A stretch of DNA of 36,262 bases from Myxococcota bacterium (lineage in GTDB: Bacteria; Myxococcota_A; Polyangia; Palsa-1104; JAEUJZ01), in contig JANWXW010000016.1 in NCBI GenBank assembly GCA_025057315.1, forward strand, positions 1 through 36,262, read 5' to 3'. Each line of letters opens with the position of its first letter. The stretch's first letter is position 1. Positions 1 to 7,875 of the stretch are shown here, piece by piece. Position numbers and translations under genes: made by a program. The notes under the pieces are model-generated. The model was given only the letters and a program-made list of their open reading frames with translations, did not search any database and was not told the DNA's origin.

Positions 1-424
1 CCCCTCCGCCCTCGGCAAACTGGAACTGCAGCGGCAGCAAGATGTAGGCGTTCTTGTTGGGCAACACCGAGAAGCCGGCATCCAGCACGATGGCTCCCTG
101 GTGGCCGGCGTTGTAGGCACCAAAGGCCGGTCCGATCTTGAGGTTGACCATGAAGCGGCCCGCCTTCTCGGCCGTGGCAGGGGGGGCAGCTTGTTCCCTG
201 GGGGGTGGGCCTGAGCTGTCTGGCTCGCGGGAGGCGGCTCGGTCCGCTGGGGCCGGGGCGGCTCGGTCCGCTGGGGCCGGGGCGGCTCGCTCCTCCACGG
301 CGGGGGCTGTTCGGTTTCGCGCCGACCGACCTGCCTTCCTTCTTCTGCCCGATGCGGCATCTCCCACGGTGGGGACACACAGCAGGATGGCGAGGCCCAG
401 AACGCTCACGATGCGCATATTCAT
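1..424 (-). CDS. Secreted or outer-membrane protein, 5' part only
   Basis: This is the N-terminal part (about 141 codons) of a protein that continues past the left edge. The start is ATG at 424 and is supported by AGGAGA eight bases upstream on the minus strand. The first ~25 residues form a signal peptide (MNMRIVSVLGLAILLCVP). An Arg/Lys-rich patch and an Ala/Pro-rich linker follow, the linker including a duplicated AAPAPADR octapeptide. Near residue 95 a folded part begins whose strand-like stretches (KIGPAFGAYNAG, AYILLPLQFQF) resemble the first strands of a small outer-membrane beta-barrel. I infer an outer-membrane or periplasmic protein tethered by a flexible linker. The specific family cannot be recognised from this fragment. 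Confidence 0.7.
   Translation of the reverse strand, partial: MNMRIVSVLGLAILLCVPTVGDAASGRRRKAGRSARNRTAPAVEERAAPAPADRAAPAPADRAASREPDSSGPPPREQAAPPATAEKAGRFMVNLKIGPAFGAYNAGHQGAIVLDAGFSVLPNKNAYILLPLQFQFAEGGG
235..282. repeat. Two-copy 24-bp tandem repeat in the linker of the left-edge gene
   Basis: Two perfect 24-bp units (235-258 and 259-282) lie in frame in the minus-strand gene and encode a repeated Ala/Pro/Asp/Arg octapeptide. Such in-frame repeats in linkers change copy number easily. No other role is visible. Confidence 0.85.
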
Positions 425-791
425 TCCGTCTCTCCTGTGGGGATGAGTTGGGCATCGTCTACCTTAACACAACAGAGGCAGGATCGAGCGCCATCGGCAC
501 GGGGGCTTGGAGAGATGACTCGAGCGCGCGAGCGTGACTTTATGTCTATGCAGGGGGGCCGGACGTCTGTTGTCTTTGGTTTGTTCGCTTTGTCTGGTCT
601 GGCCGGGGCTGAGCCGGACGGCGCGGGTGGGGGCCGGGGCAGGCCCTGCGGGCGCCATTGACCCCTGGTGGGGGCAGGGCGTGTGGACCTGGAAGCACCA
701 GGGGGTTTGAAAACATCGCCCAGGGTGCGCTATGGTGCCGTTGGCCAGGCCGCACGGGCCGGCCCTATGCCCTATTAAGGAGTTTGCAGCC
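425..791. other. Divergent intergenic region
   Basis: This 367-bp gap separates two divergently transcribed secreted-protein genes. The short reading frames here start without ribosome sites, differ in composition from real genes and show no recognisable protein, so I see no gene. The right end carries the possible promoter described separately. The rest holds only G-rich runs (around 600-700) with no clear hairpin. Confidence 0.6.
707..736 (+). promoter_or_regulatory. Possible sigma70-type promoter for the gene at 792
   Basis: TTGAAA at 707-712 and TATGGT at 731-736 are separated by 18 bp. The predicted transcript would start near 743 and leave a leader of about 50 bases carrying the AAGGAG ribosome site just before the ATG at 792. 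The match is moderate and rests on position. Confidence 0.35.
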
Positions 792-1451
792 ATGATGCGT
801 ACCCTGGTGTCGGCGCTGGTTCCTCTGGGGATCTGGGCCGGCTGTGAGAGCAACGTACCGCCCAACACCGTGGGCCAGTGCCAGGGCCTGATCACCGTCG
901 CCCTCGAGGTGCCGGGCGGGGTCAACGAGGCCAAGGCGATCGCCTCCACGCTGCTGGGCCCCGATGGGACCCGCTACAACCAGGTGGACACGCCGCCCCT
1001 GCCCCTGCCCAACGTGGTGCTACGGGCGCGCGACCTGTACCGCCCCGGGCAGCAGTTCGTTCGGGTCGTGGCTGCCGAGGGCGATCCGGCTCGCGGCACG
1101 GCCTCCTCGCCCATCCCGGTGCAGTCCGTGGCCCGGGCGGTGGCCAACTTCCAGCAGGCGTGTCCGAGCCTGCGCCTGGTCCTGCAGCCGACGCGCATGC
1201 TGGACATCTGCTTTGATCGCTGCGATGCCGAGGTGCGCTGCGGGCAGGTCCCCTTCCAGGATCTGGAGGCGTGCCAGGCGCGGTGCCGTCAGAACGAGGC
1301 CGCCTTCGCGCAGCAGCAGGCCGACTGGGTCGCCCAGTACCAGAACGCCCATGATCTCATCCGGCGCCTGGAGGGTTGCACCTTCGTGTCCTGCGCCGAC
1401 ATCGAGGCGTGCGGCGAGACCGTCCAGCAGAGCGCCATCCCGAAGCCCTAG
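792..1451 (+). CDS. Cysteine-rich secreted protein, possible lipoprotein
   Basis: This is a 219-aa protein of unknown function. The frame is open from 732, but ATG at 792 is preferred because AAGGAG lies nine bases upstream and a signal peptide follows directly (MMRTLVSALVPLGIWAGC). Cys18 could be lipidated, although Trp at position -3 makes the lipobox atypical. The mature part has an N-terminal region with beta-rich sequence (about 30-120). Its C-terminal third has closely spaced cysteines (CFDRC, CGQ, CQARC, then CTFVSC and C), suggesting a disulphide-bonded, mostly helical domain. It sits 24 bp before the AAA+ ATPase gene, which appears to have its own promoter. I recognise no family. Confidence 0.8.
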   Translation: MMRTLVSALVPLGIWAGCESNVPPNTVGQCQGLITVALEVPGGVNEAKAIASTLLGPDGTRYNQVDTPPLPLPNVVLRARDLYRPGQQFVRVVAAEGDPARGTASSPIPVQSVARAVANFQQACPSLRLVLQPTRMLDICFDRCDAEVRCGQVPFQDLEACQARCRQNEAAFAQQQADWVAQYQNAHDLIRRLEGCTFVSCADIEACGETVQQSAIPKP

Positions 1452-1460
1452 CCGGCTTGC

Positions 1461-1466
1461 TATACT
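1461..1466 (+). promoter_or_regulatory. -10 hexamer directly before the AAA+ gene
   Basis: TATACT lies nine bases before the ATG at 1476 and follows TGC. No Shine-Dalgarno sequence occurs between it and the start codon. The predicted transcript would start two or three bases before the ATG, so translation would be essentially leaderless. Confidence 0.5.
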
Positions 1467-1475
1467 TGGGCCACA

Positions 1476-2726
1476 ATGGCTCATCCTGACGATCCCGAGG
1501 TGGCGGCGCTGCGGGAGGCGGTGGCGGCCCTGCCTGGCAACCTGCCGCTGCGGCGCCAGCTCTGCGCAGCCCTGGAGCGCGCCGGTGCCATTGAGGAGGC
1601 GCTGGCCACCGCGCAGGCCGCACCGGTGCAGGATGGGGCCCTGCTGCTGCTGAGCGCGCGCTGCCTGTACGAGCTGGGCCGCTACGCCGAGGCCCTGCAA
1701 AGCTACGATCGCGCCGTGGCCCTGGATGTGAGCCTGGCCGATGCCGCGCTGCGCGAGCGCATTGCCAGCACGCAGGCCAACCCGCGGGCACGGCTCCGTC
1801 TGGTGGCCGATCCGCAGGCCCGCGCTGCGTCCGAGCCCCCGGAGGCTGAATCCCCACGCCTGACGCTGGCCGACGTCGGTGGGCTGGAGGACATCAAAGA
1901 GAAGATTCGCCTGCGCGTCATCCATCCCCTGCGCCGGCCCGACCTGTATCGCGCCTACGGCAAAAAGATAGGTGGGGGCCTGCTGCTGTACGGACCGCCG
2001 GGATGTGGCAAGACCTTTCTGGCCCGTGCCACAGCTGGAGAGGCAGGCATTCGCTTCTTCTCGGTGGGCATCGAGGAGGTGCTCGACATGTGGATCGGGC
2101 AGTCGGAAAAGCGCCTGCATGCCCACTTCCAGGCGGCGCGACAGCAGGCCCCGGCGATCCTGTTCTTCGACGAGGTGGACGCGCTGGGCGGGCGGCGCTC
2201 GGCCATCCGCCACGAGAGCTACCGCATGCTGGTGGCCCAGTTTCTGGCCGATCTGGACGGCATCGGTGCCGGCGGGCGCGGACAGGACGAGGGGGTGCTG
2301 GTGATGGGCGCGACCAATGCCCCCTGGGACGTGGACCCGGCCTTCCGTCGTCCGGGCCGTTTTTCCGACGTGCTGTTCGTGCCGCCGCCGGACCTGCGGG
2401 GGCGCGTCGAGATCCTCAAGCTGAAGCTGCGGGGCCGGCCGGCTGAGGGGGTGGATGTGGCCGAGGTGGCACGCGCCACCGAGCTGTATTCCGGCGCCGA
2501 CCTGGAGCATGTGGTCGAGTCGGCAGCCGAGGCCGCGCTGGAGCAGTCGCTGCGCACGGGACAGGTGCAGCCGCTGCGCACAGCCGACCTGCTCGCCGCG
2601 GTGCGTCGCGTGCGACCCTCGACGCTGGAGTGGTTCGCTTCGGCGCGCAGCTTTGCCACCTATGCCAACGAGGGCGGCCAGTACAACGACGTGCTCGACT
2701 ACATGCGGCGCCACCGCCTGGGGTAG
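1476..2726 (+). CDS. TPR-AAA+ ATPase (Cdc48/Vps4-type ATPase domain)
   Basis: This is a 416-aa cytoplasmic ATPase. Residues ~15-95 form helical TPR-like repeats (LSARCLYELGRYAEALQSYD). A classical AAA domain follows at ~130-375: Walker A GPPGCGKT at 173-180, Walker B ILFFDEVD with D232/E233, sensor-1 Asn281 in GATNAPW, and the Arg pair in the FRRPGRF segment. The lid (SGADLEHVVESAAEAAL) has the usual AAA C-terminal helices. AAA proteins of this class remodel or unfold protein complexes using ATP. Here the TPR part probably selects the substrate. No protease domain is fused and no partner gene is obvious nearby. The substrate is unknown. The ATG at 1476 is favoured by the -10 box just upstream. 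Confidence 0.9.
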   Translation: MAHPDDPEVAALREAVAALPGNLPLRRQLCAALERAGAIEEALATAQAAPVQDGALLLLSARCLYELGRYAEALQSYDRAVALDVSLADAALRERIASTQANPRARLRLVADPQARAASEPPEAESPRLTLADVGGLEDIKEKIRLRVIHPLRRPDLYRAYGKKIGGGLLLYGPPGCGKTFLARATAGEAGIRFFSVGIEEVLDMWIGQSEKRLHAHFQAARQQAPAILFFDEVDALGGRRSAIRHESYRMLVAQFLADLDGIGAGGRGQDEGVLVMGATNAPWDVDPAFRRPGRFSDVLFVPPPDLRGRVEILKLKLRGRPAEGVDVAEVARATELYSGADLEHVVESAAEAALEQSLRTGQVQPLRTADLLAAVRRVRPSTLEWFASARSFATYANEGGQYNDVLDYMRRHRLG

Positions 2727-2813
2727 CAGGGCATGGGCCGGCAAGAGACCTGTCTACAGGGCGTTGACCCCACACGCCCCCCAGGCGCACAGTCTTGCCG
2801 AAAGGAGAAGACC

Positions 2814-3275
2814 ATGAGGGTCATCCGCCTTGCGCTCCGTGCCTTTGTTGTCGCCTCGTTGGGGGCGCTGTCGCCCCCCGTCGTCCTTGGTGCGCCTCCA
2901 GGCACGCTGTTTGTCACTGACCGCCGCATCGACGCTCCTGCCGAGCAGTTCGAAAAGGAGGTGCGGGCCGCGGCCAAGACCTCGTTGCCGCGGACCGGCG
3001 AGGGCTGGAAGATGTACCTGGTGGCCTACCTGCGCCGACCCCCTGGTGCCGAGGATCTCAACATCGTCTTTTATGACGTCGCCGGCTCCAAAAAAGAGCC
3101 GGTCAACCACTACCCGATTCGCACCCGGCCGAACGCCAAGATCGTGACGACCGAGATTGAGATCAGGCCCGAGGAGGGGTTCAAGCCGGGGGCGCGGTAC
3201 GAGGTCCGCGTCACCCGCCTGGTGGGCGGACGTGAGGAGGTCTTTGCCAAGACGGTCCTGCAGCTGGCTGAATAG
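2814..3275 (+). CDS. Small secreted protein of unknown function
   Basis: This is a 153-aa protein. ATG at 2814 is chosen because AAAGGAGAAG lies just upstream and a signal peptide starts there (residues 1-26, cleavage likely after VVLGA). The longer frame from 2733 would put about 27 charged residues before the signal. The mature part is mixed and beta-rich, with conserved-looking patches (YLRRPPGAEDLNIVFYD, then a C-terminal half ending in VFAKTVLQL). It contains no cysteine. I infer a periplasmic protein and recognise no family. It lies between the AAA+ ATPase and the AsmA-like gene, on the same strand as both. Confidence 0.78.
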   Translation: MRVIRLALRAFVVASLGALSPPVVLGAPPGTLFVTDRRIDAPAEQFEKEVRAAAKTSLPRTGEGWKMYLVAYLRRPPGAEDLNIVFYDVAGSKKEPVNHYPIRTRPNAKIVTTEIEIRPEEGFKPGARYEVRVTRLVGGREEVFAKTVLQLAE

Positions 3276-3334
3276 CCCAGGCGGCTGCTCCGTCCATTCC
3301 ATGGTTCCTGTAGGATCGGGATCGCCCCCGCGAC

Positions 3335-6300
3335 ATGGACGAGCTGCCACACGCCGCCCCCGCTCCCGCTGAGAGCAGGGCTCGCTTGCGCGGTCGGTGG
3401 CTGCTGCTGGGGGGGGCAGCTCTGCTGGCGCTGCCGGTGGGGGTGGTGCTGGTGCTCCTGCAGGTCCTGGACGCACCGCCTGTCCAGGCACGGATTTGCC
3501 GGCTGCTGCGGGAGAGCACCGGGCTGCAGGTGCAGTACGGACGGCTGCAGGTGCGCCTTGGCTCGGGCCTCCATCTGGAGGACCTGCGGCTGCTGGCGCC
3601 GCCCCCCTATGATGGGCTGGAGCCAGTGCTGCTGCAGGTGGGCGGGGTGGACGTTGCCTGGTCGCCGCGCCGGCTGCTCAGCGGGCAGGGGCCGCTGCTG
3701 GATGAGGTGACGCTGCGGGATGTGGCCTTGCGCGTGGCTGCCGATGCCCGGGGCAACTCGCTCGGCGCGCTGCTGGCGCGGCTGCCCCGTACCGCGGAGA
3801 GCCGTCCACCCCCCGGGCCGCTGTCGCAGCGGCTGCGCCATCTGCTGCCTGACCGGCCCCCGATCGGACGCCTGGTGCTCGAGGGCCTCCGCCTGGCTCT
3901 GTCCCGGGCGGGGGGCGAGCGTGCCGAGCTAGGGGGGGTGCGCCTGGAGGCCGGCCTGCGCCAGGGCCAGGGCGGTTTGGAGGCCGAGCTGCGCGTCGGG
4001 GCGGCTCCGCTGCAGCTGCGGCTGATGCCTGGCGCGCAGGGCCCTGTCCGCACGGCCCGGGCGCAGCTCCACCTGGTGGGCTCGGTGCGCCGTGGCGTGG
4101 TTCGCATCGAGTCGGACCTGGGCCTGGCGCAGCAGGACCTGCGGCCCGAGCTGCCGTCTCAGGCAGAGATCCTGTCGTGGGCGGCCGAGGCACGCTGGCA
4201 GCCGGAGCAAGGCCGGGTGGCGCTGGAGCTGCGCCACCTCCGTCTGCTCGATGGGGCGCTGAAGCTCCAGGCCGTGGCCGAGGTCCTGGACGAGGCGGGC
4301 CGGGTGAGGCTGGCCCGTGGCACGGGGCAGCTGGACCTGGCACGCCTGGGGCCGTTTGCGCCGCTTGTGGGGGCACAGATGGCGCTGGCTCAAGGGGTGC
4401 TGGAACTGGAGGGGGTCGGGGTGCAACTCGCCCCCGCGCTGCAGGTGGAGCCAGGCGGTGCGCTTCGCGCCGAGGGCCGCATCGGGGGCCTGGAACTGGC
4501 ACTGGCAGGGCTGCGCGCGGTGCTGCGGCAGCTGGAGCTACGGGCCCGCGGGGTGCAAGAGGGAGCGCAGAGCCGGCTGTCGCTGGTGGTGCCCATCCGG
4601 GGGCTGCGACTCGAACGGGCGGGCGGAGCGGTGGTCGAGCTGGACAGCGCGGAGCTGCGCGGCACGGGCCGGCGCACCGAGGGACAACCCCCTCAGCTGG
4701 AGGCGGAGCTATCGGTGGCGCGGGCTGGGCTATCGGCAGGTCGCTGGCACCCGCAGGCGCGCGCCCTGCGCGCTGAGCTCAAGGCCACCGTGCGGGATGG
4801 CGCGCACTTGGATGCCGAGCTGCAGGTGGGCCTAGGCAGCTTGTCGGCCGCGCCGCTGACGCTCAAGCAGCTTCAGCTCGCGCTGGGCTTGAGTGGGCTC
4901 GACTATGCCAGCCAGGCGCCGCTGCGCTCGCGTGGCCTCCTGCGCCTGCGGGGACAGCTGGGCGCGCTGTCCTGGGCCCAAGGCCGCGACCAGCTGGTGG
5001 TCGAGCAGCTGGGCCTGGAGGCATCCAGCCGCCTGCGCGGCGAGCCCCCCTGGCACCTGGACCTGCACCTGCCGATCGGTCGGTTGGCGCTCCGCCATGG
5101 GGGGCGCCACCTGCTGCCCCGGGCTGGTGGGCGTGTGGACCTCAGCCTGTCGCAGCTGCAGCTGGCCGAGCCGCTGGGGGCCTCGCGTGGGGTGCTGCGG
5201 GTCGAGGGGGCGCTCGGCGGTGTCCAGCTGGTCCTTGCGGCCGACAAGACCCGGGGCAGCGCCACCTTTGCCCTGGATGGCAGGGCCGACAGCCTGGCCC
5301 TGCTGCGTCTGCTGGAACCAGGGCTGGCAGGGGCCTGGGAGCGCATGGGGCTGGCGCTGCGCAGCCGCGGCACCTTGAGCGGGCTGCTTGGCGGAGCACC
5401 GCAGATGGCCCATCACACCGAGCTGCGCCTGTGGAACGTGGTCCTGCCCGGCGGCGGCGCACGGGCAGAGCGGGCGCAGATGGAGCTCGACTCCCAGGGC
5501 ACGCTCCGCCGACACCAGGGCACGGCGAGCCTGGTGCTGTCCGGCCTGGTGCTTCGCGGGCGAACGCTGGGCGACACCCAGCTGCGGCTCAGGGCCGAGG
5601 CGGATCTGGACCGGCCGCGGCTGCGCCTGGAGCTGTCCGGTGGGGGCATGGCCGGGCCGCAGGGGCAGATGGCCGTGTCGCTGGACTTTGCCCGGGCAGA
5701 GCGGGCGCTCGCCTACGCGGCCGAGGTCCGCTTGCACCGGCTGGGGGTGCTGGAGGCGCTGCTGCCGCCGGGGCTGGTGCGGGAGCACCGCGTGACCTGG
5801 CCCTCGCTGGGCATTGGGCTGCAGGCCCGCGGCACGGTGCGCGGCGCGGTGCGCGGCTTCAGCCGGGACCTGGTTCCCCTGCTGGCGGAGGACGCCCTGG
5901 CGGCCCTGCGGGGCGAGCAGTCGCTGGCGCTGCAGGTGGATGGGCTGCGCTACGAGGGGCATGGGCGTCGGGTCGAGCTGCCGGCTCTGCAAGCCACTGC
6001 GCGCCTGGAGGCCGGGGAAAGCAGGCTGGTGGGCGAGGCCGGTGTGTCGGCCCCTCGTCTGCGGCTGCAGCTGGAGGACCAGGCTCTGGAGGTGCGGGAC
6101 CTGCGCCCGCAGGTAAAGCTGACCAGCCGGGGCGACCCGCGCCGGGGCGAGCTGGACATCGCGGTGGACCTGACGGTCGGCTCGGCGGCCGGGCGCACCC
6201 TGCATCGCTACCCTGTCAAAGACATGTCGTTGTCAGCACACATCCAGCGAAGGGCAGATGGCACCGTGCGTCTGCGCGCCCTCCGGCTCCTCAACCCGGG

Positions 6301-7285
6301 CGCCAGGACCCGCCTGGAAGCAGAGGGTGGCCTCGAGCTGACCATGGGCGGGGCGGTCCCCGTGGCGGCCGAAGCCCTGGCTGGGGGTATGATTCTGGGC
6401 CGGCGCAGCCTGGAGCTGGAGGGCAAGCTGGAGCAGGATCTGGCCCATGTCGGGCTGGTGGAGGGAAGTGGCCGGCTGGGGCTGGCCTTTCGGGTCGAGT
6501 CACCCGACTTGCGCCTGGCCCATGTGCGCGGCTCGCTGCAGCTGGACGGGGTGCGGGTGCGCTCTGGCCGCGATCTGGTCGAGGGCATGCGCGGTGAGGT
6601 GCCGCTGGAGCAGGATCTGGCTTGGCGTCCCGGCCAGGGCCTGGTCTTGGTCGGGCGGGTGCGTCCCAATGCCTACCGGCGCCTGCGCTTTTCCGATCAC
6701 CACCCCTTCGTCGGGGGAAACAATTATGTGGCCATCGAGCGTGCCGAACTGGCCGGCGTAAGGCTCGGTCAACTGGCCGGCAACGTCCGGATCGACCGCA
6801 ACCTCCTGGCGGTCGATCAGCTCGAGGCGCGGCTGCGCGGTGGCGTGATCACCGGCCAGCTGCTGCTGGACTGGCGTGGCGCCGACAGCGAGGTGCTCTT
6901 TCGCGGCGCGGTGACCAACGTGCGGCCGTCTCGGGACGAGGGTGGGCGGCTGGACGCCAGCGGCGCGCTGGGGTTTCAGGTGCGGGGCCGGCTGCTGGAG
7001 GGGCGGGTGGAGATCGTGCGCCTGGACCGGCGCCACCTGCAGGATCTTATCGACGTCATCGACCCGAACATGGAGAGCGTGGGCCTAAACCGGGTGCGGC
7101 GCGCGCTGAAGCTGGGCTATCCTAGGCGGGTGACGCTGCTGTTCGCCGACGGGTTCGCCAGCCTAGATGTAGAATTTGGCGGGCTGGCAGAGGTAGTGCG
7201 CGTGGACCGGGTCAGCGGCATCCCGGTCGGTCCTTTCATCGAGCACTACCTGGGCGATTTTCTCAGGGGACTGGAAACACCATGA
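3335..7285 (+). CDS. AsmA/YdbH-like intermembrane transport protein
   Basis: This is a 1316-aa protein with one N-terminal membrane helix (about residues 22-45) followed by a very long periplasmic region. The region is made of repetitive Leu/Arg/Gly-rich beta strands of the pattern 'LRLxGxLxxL', as in the AsmA/TamB/YdbH superfamily of bridge-like lipid carriers. The N-terminal block (RICRLLRESTGLQVQYGRL, then VDVAWSPRRLLSGQGPLLDEV) has the AsmA-type start. The C-terminal ~150 residues (DLIDVIDPNMESVGLNRVR...) end the groove. YdbH in E. coli is about 880 aa, so this protein is larger. Its stop codon overlaps the start of the DUF1318-like lipoprotein gene (ATGA), which mirrors the ydbH-ydbL association. 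I infer a role in lipid movement between the inner and outer membranes. The AsmA-superfamily call is firm; the YdbH subfamily call is inference from context. Confidence 0.78.
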   Translation: MDELPHAAPAPAESRARLRGRWLLLGGAALLALPVGVVLVLLQVLDAPPVQARICRLLRESTGLQVQYGRLQVRLGSGLHLEDLRLLAPPPYDGLEPVLLQVGGVDVAWSPRRLLSGQGPLLDEVTLRDVALRVAADARGNSLGALLARLPRTAESRPPPGPLSQRLRHLLPDRPPIGRLVLEGLRLALSRAGGERAELGGVRLEAGLRQGQGGLEAELRVGAAPLQLRLMPGAQGPVRTARAQLHLVGSVRRGVVRIESDLGLAQQDLRPELPSQAEILSWAAEARWQPEQGRVALELRHLRLLDGALKLQAVAEVLDEAGRVRLARGTGQLDLARLGPFAPLVGAQMALAQGVLELEGVGVQLAPALQVEPGGALRAEGRIGGLELALAGLRAVLRQLELRARGVQEGAQSRLSLVVPIRGLRLERAGGAVVELDSAELRGTGRRTEGQPPQLEAELSVARAGLSAGRWHPQARALRAELKATVRDGAHLDAELQVGLGSLSAAPLTLKQLQLALGLSGLDYASQAPLRSRGLLRLRGQLGALSWAQGRDQLVVEQLGLEASSRLRGEPPWHLDLHLPIGRLALRHGGRHLLPRAGGRVDLSLSQLQLAEPLGASRGVLRVEGALGGVQLVLAADKTRGSATFALDGRADSLALLRLLEPGLAGAWERMGLALRSRGTLSGLLGGAPQMAHHTELRLWNVVLPGGGARAERAQMELDSQGTLRRHQGTASLVLSGLVLRGRTLGDTQLRLRAEADLDRPRLRLELSGGGMAGPQGQMAVSLDFARAERALAYAAEVRLHRLGVLEALLPPGLVREHRVTWPSLGIGLQARGTVRGAVRGFSRDLVPLLAEDALAALRGEQSLALQVDGLRYEGHGRRVELPALQATARLEAGESRLVGEAGVSAPRLRLQLEDQALEVRDLRPQVKLTSRGDPRRGELDIAVDLTVGSAAGRTLHRYPVKDMSLSAHIQRRADGTVRLRALRLLNPGARTRLEAEGGLELTMGGAVPVAAEALAGGMILGRRSLELEGKLEQDLAHVGLVEGSGRLGLAFRVESPDLRLAHVRGSLQLDGVRVRSGRDLVEGMRGEVPLEQDLAWRPGQGLVLVGRVRPNAYRRLRFSDHHPFVGGNNYVAIERAELAGVRLGQLAGNVRIDRNLLAVDQLEARLRGGVITGQLLLDWRGADSEVLFRGAVTNVRPSRDEGGRLDASGALGFQVRGRLLEGRVEIVRLDRRHLQDLIDVIDPNMESVGLNRVRRALKLGYPRRVTLLFADGFASLDVEFGGLAEVVRVDRVSGIPVGPFIEHYLGDFLRGLETP

Positions 7286-7875
7286 TGGTTCCAGGATGCG
7301 CATCCTTGGTCAGGCTCCGGGCGGCGGCTGGGCCCGCTGTGCTGTGGCTGGCTTCGGTGGTGACCGGCGCCTGCATTCGGCCCCCGCCGGTCATCATTGC
7401 CGATCGGCACACCGTGCTGGAGCAGCAGGCCTCGGTGCCGTTCGACCAGCTGCAGCAGGACCTTCAGCGCGCTGGGCTCTCGCCGGCTCCGGTGCCCCTG
7501 ACCCGCGGCCAGGTGGAGGCCGCGGGGGGGGAGGCTGGTGCTCTGCCGTTGCAGCCAGAGGGTCCTGAGCCCGACGATGTGCAGCTGGATCGGCTGCTGG
7601 TGCGCCGCTGCGTGGGCGAGGCCCTGGACGGGACGCTGGTGCAGACGCCGCAGACCTGCACCACGCCGCTGGATCCGCAGCGGGTCGGCTCGCTCCTGGA
7701 GCGCACCAACCGCAACCGCTGGCAGGTGTGGCATTTCTTGCAGCAACAGCGGCCGGGCACCTCGCTGCAGGAGGTGCGAAAGGCGTGGCGGCAGGTCCAT
7801 CTGGAGGGGCTGGTGTGCGGCGCGCAGGTGCAGGGCAGCGATGGACGCTGGGGCGTCCGGGAGTGCGCTCGATGA
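7282..7875 (+). CDS. Lipoprotein with a DUF1318 (YdbL)-like C-terminal region
   Basis: This is a 197-aa protein with an N-terminal signal ending at a possible lipobox (TGAC, Cys31). Residues ~38-75 carry the patch ADRHTVLEQQASVPFDQL. A C-terminal helical region (~130-196) includes NRNRWQVW, SLQEVRKAWRQVH and a final VQGSDGRWG element. This last pattern (N-x2-R, a helix pair, then a VQ-x-DG-x-W ending) is like DUF1318/YdbL, the periplasmic chaperone that works with YdbH and YnbE in E. coli. The start overlaps the AsmA-like gene's stop, and its own stop overlaps the next start, so all three are probably translationally coupled. If lipidated, it may act as chaperone and outer-membrane anchor at once. 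The family call is by pattern only. Confidence 0.6.
   Translation: MMVPGCASLVRLRAAAGPAVLWLASVVTGACIRPPPVIIADRHTVLEQQASVPFDQLQQDLQRAGLSPAPVPLTRGQVEAAGGEAGALPLQPEGPEPDDVQLDRLLVRRCVGEALDGTLVQTPQTCTTPLDPQRVGSLLERTNRNRWQVWHFLQQQRPGTSLQEVRKAWRQVHLEGLVCGAQVQGSDGRWGVRECAR

Noticed and set aside
437..661. 74-codon plus-strand frame in the first intergenic region
   Set aside because: It has no ribosome site, its composition is unlike neighbouring genes, and it lies in the divergent promoter region.
1020..2744. Long 574-codon minus-strand frame opposite the AAA+ gene
   Set aside because: It mirrors well-supported plus-strand genes; in GC-rich DNA the complementary frame stays open. Its product is His/Gln/Arg-rich with no motif.
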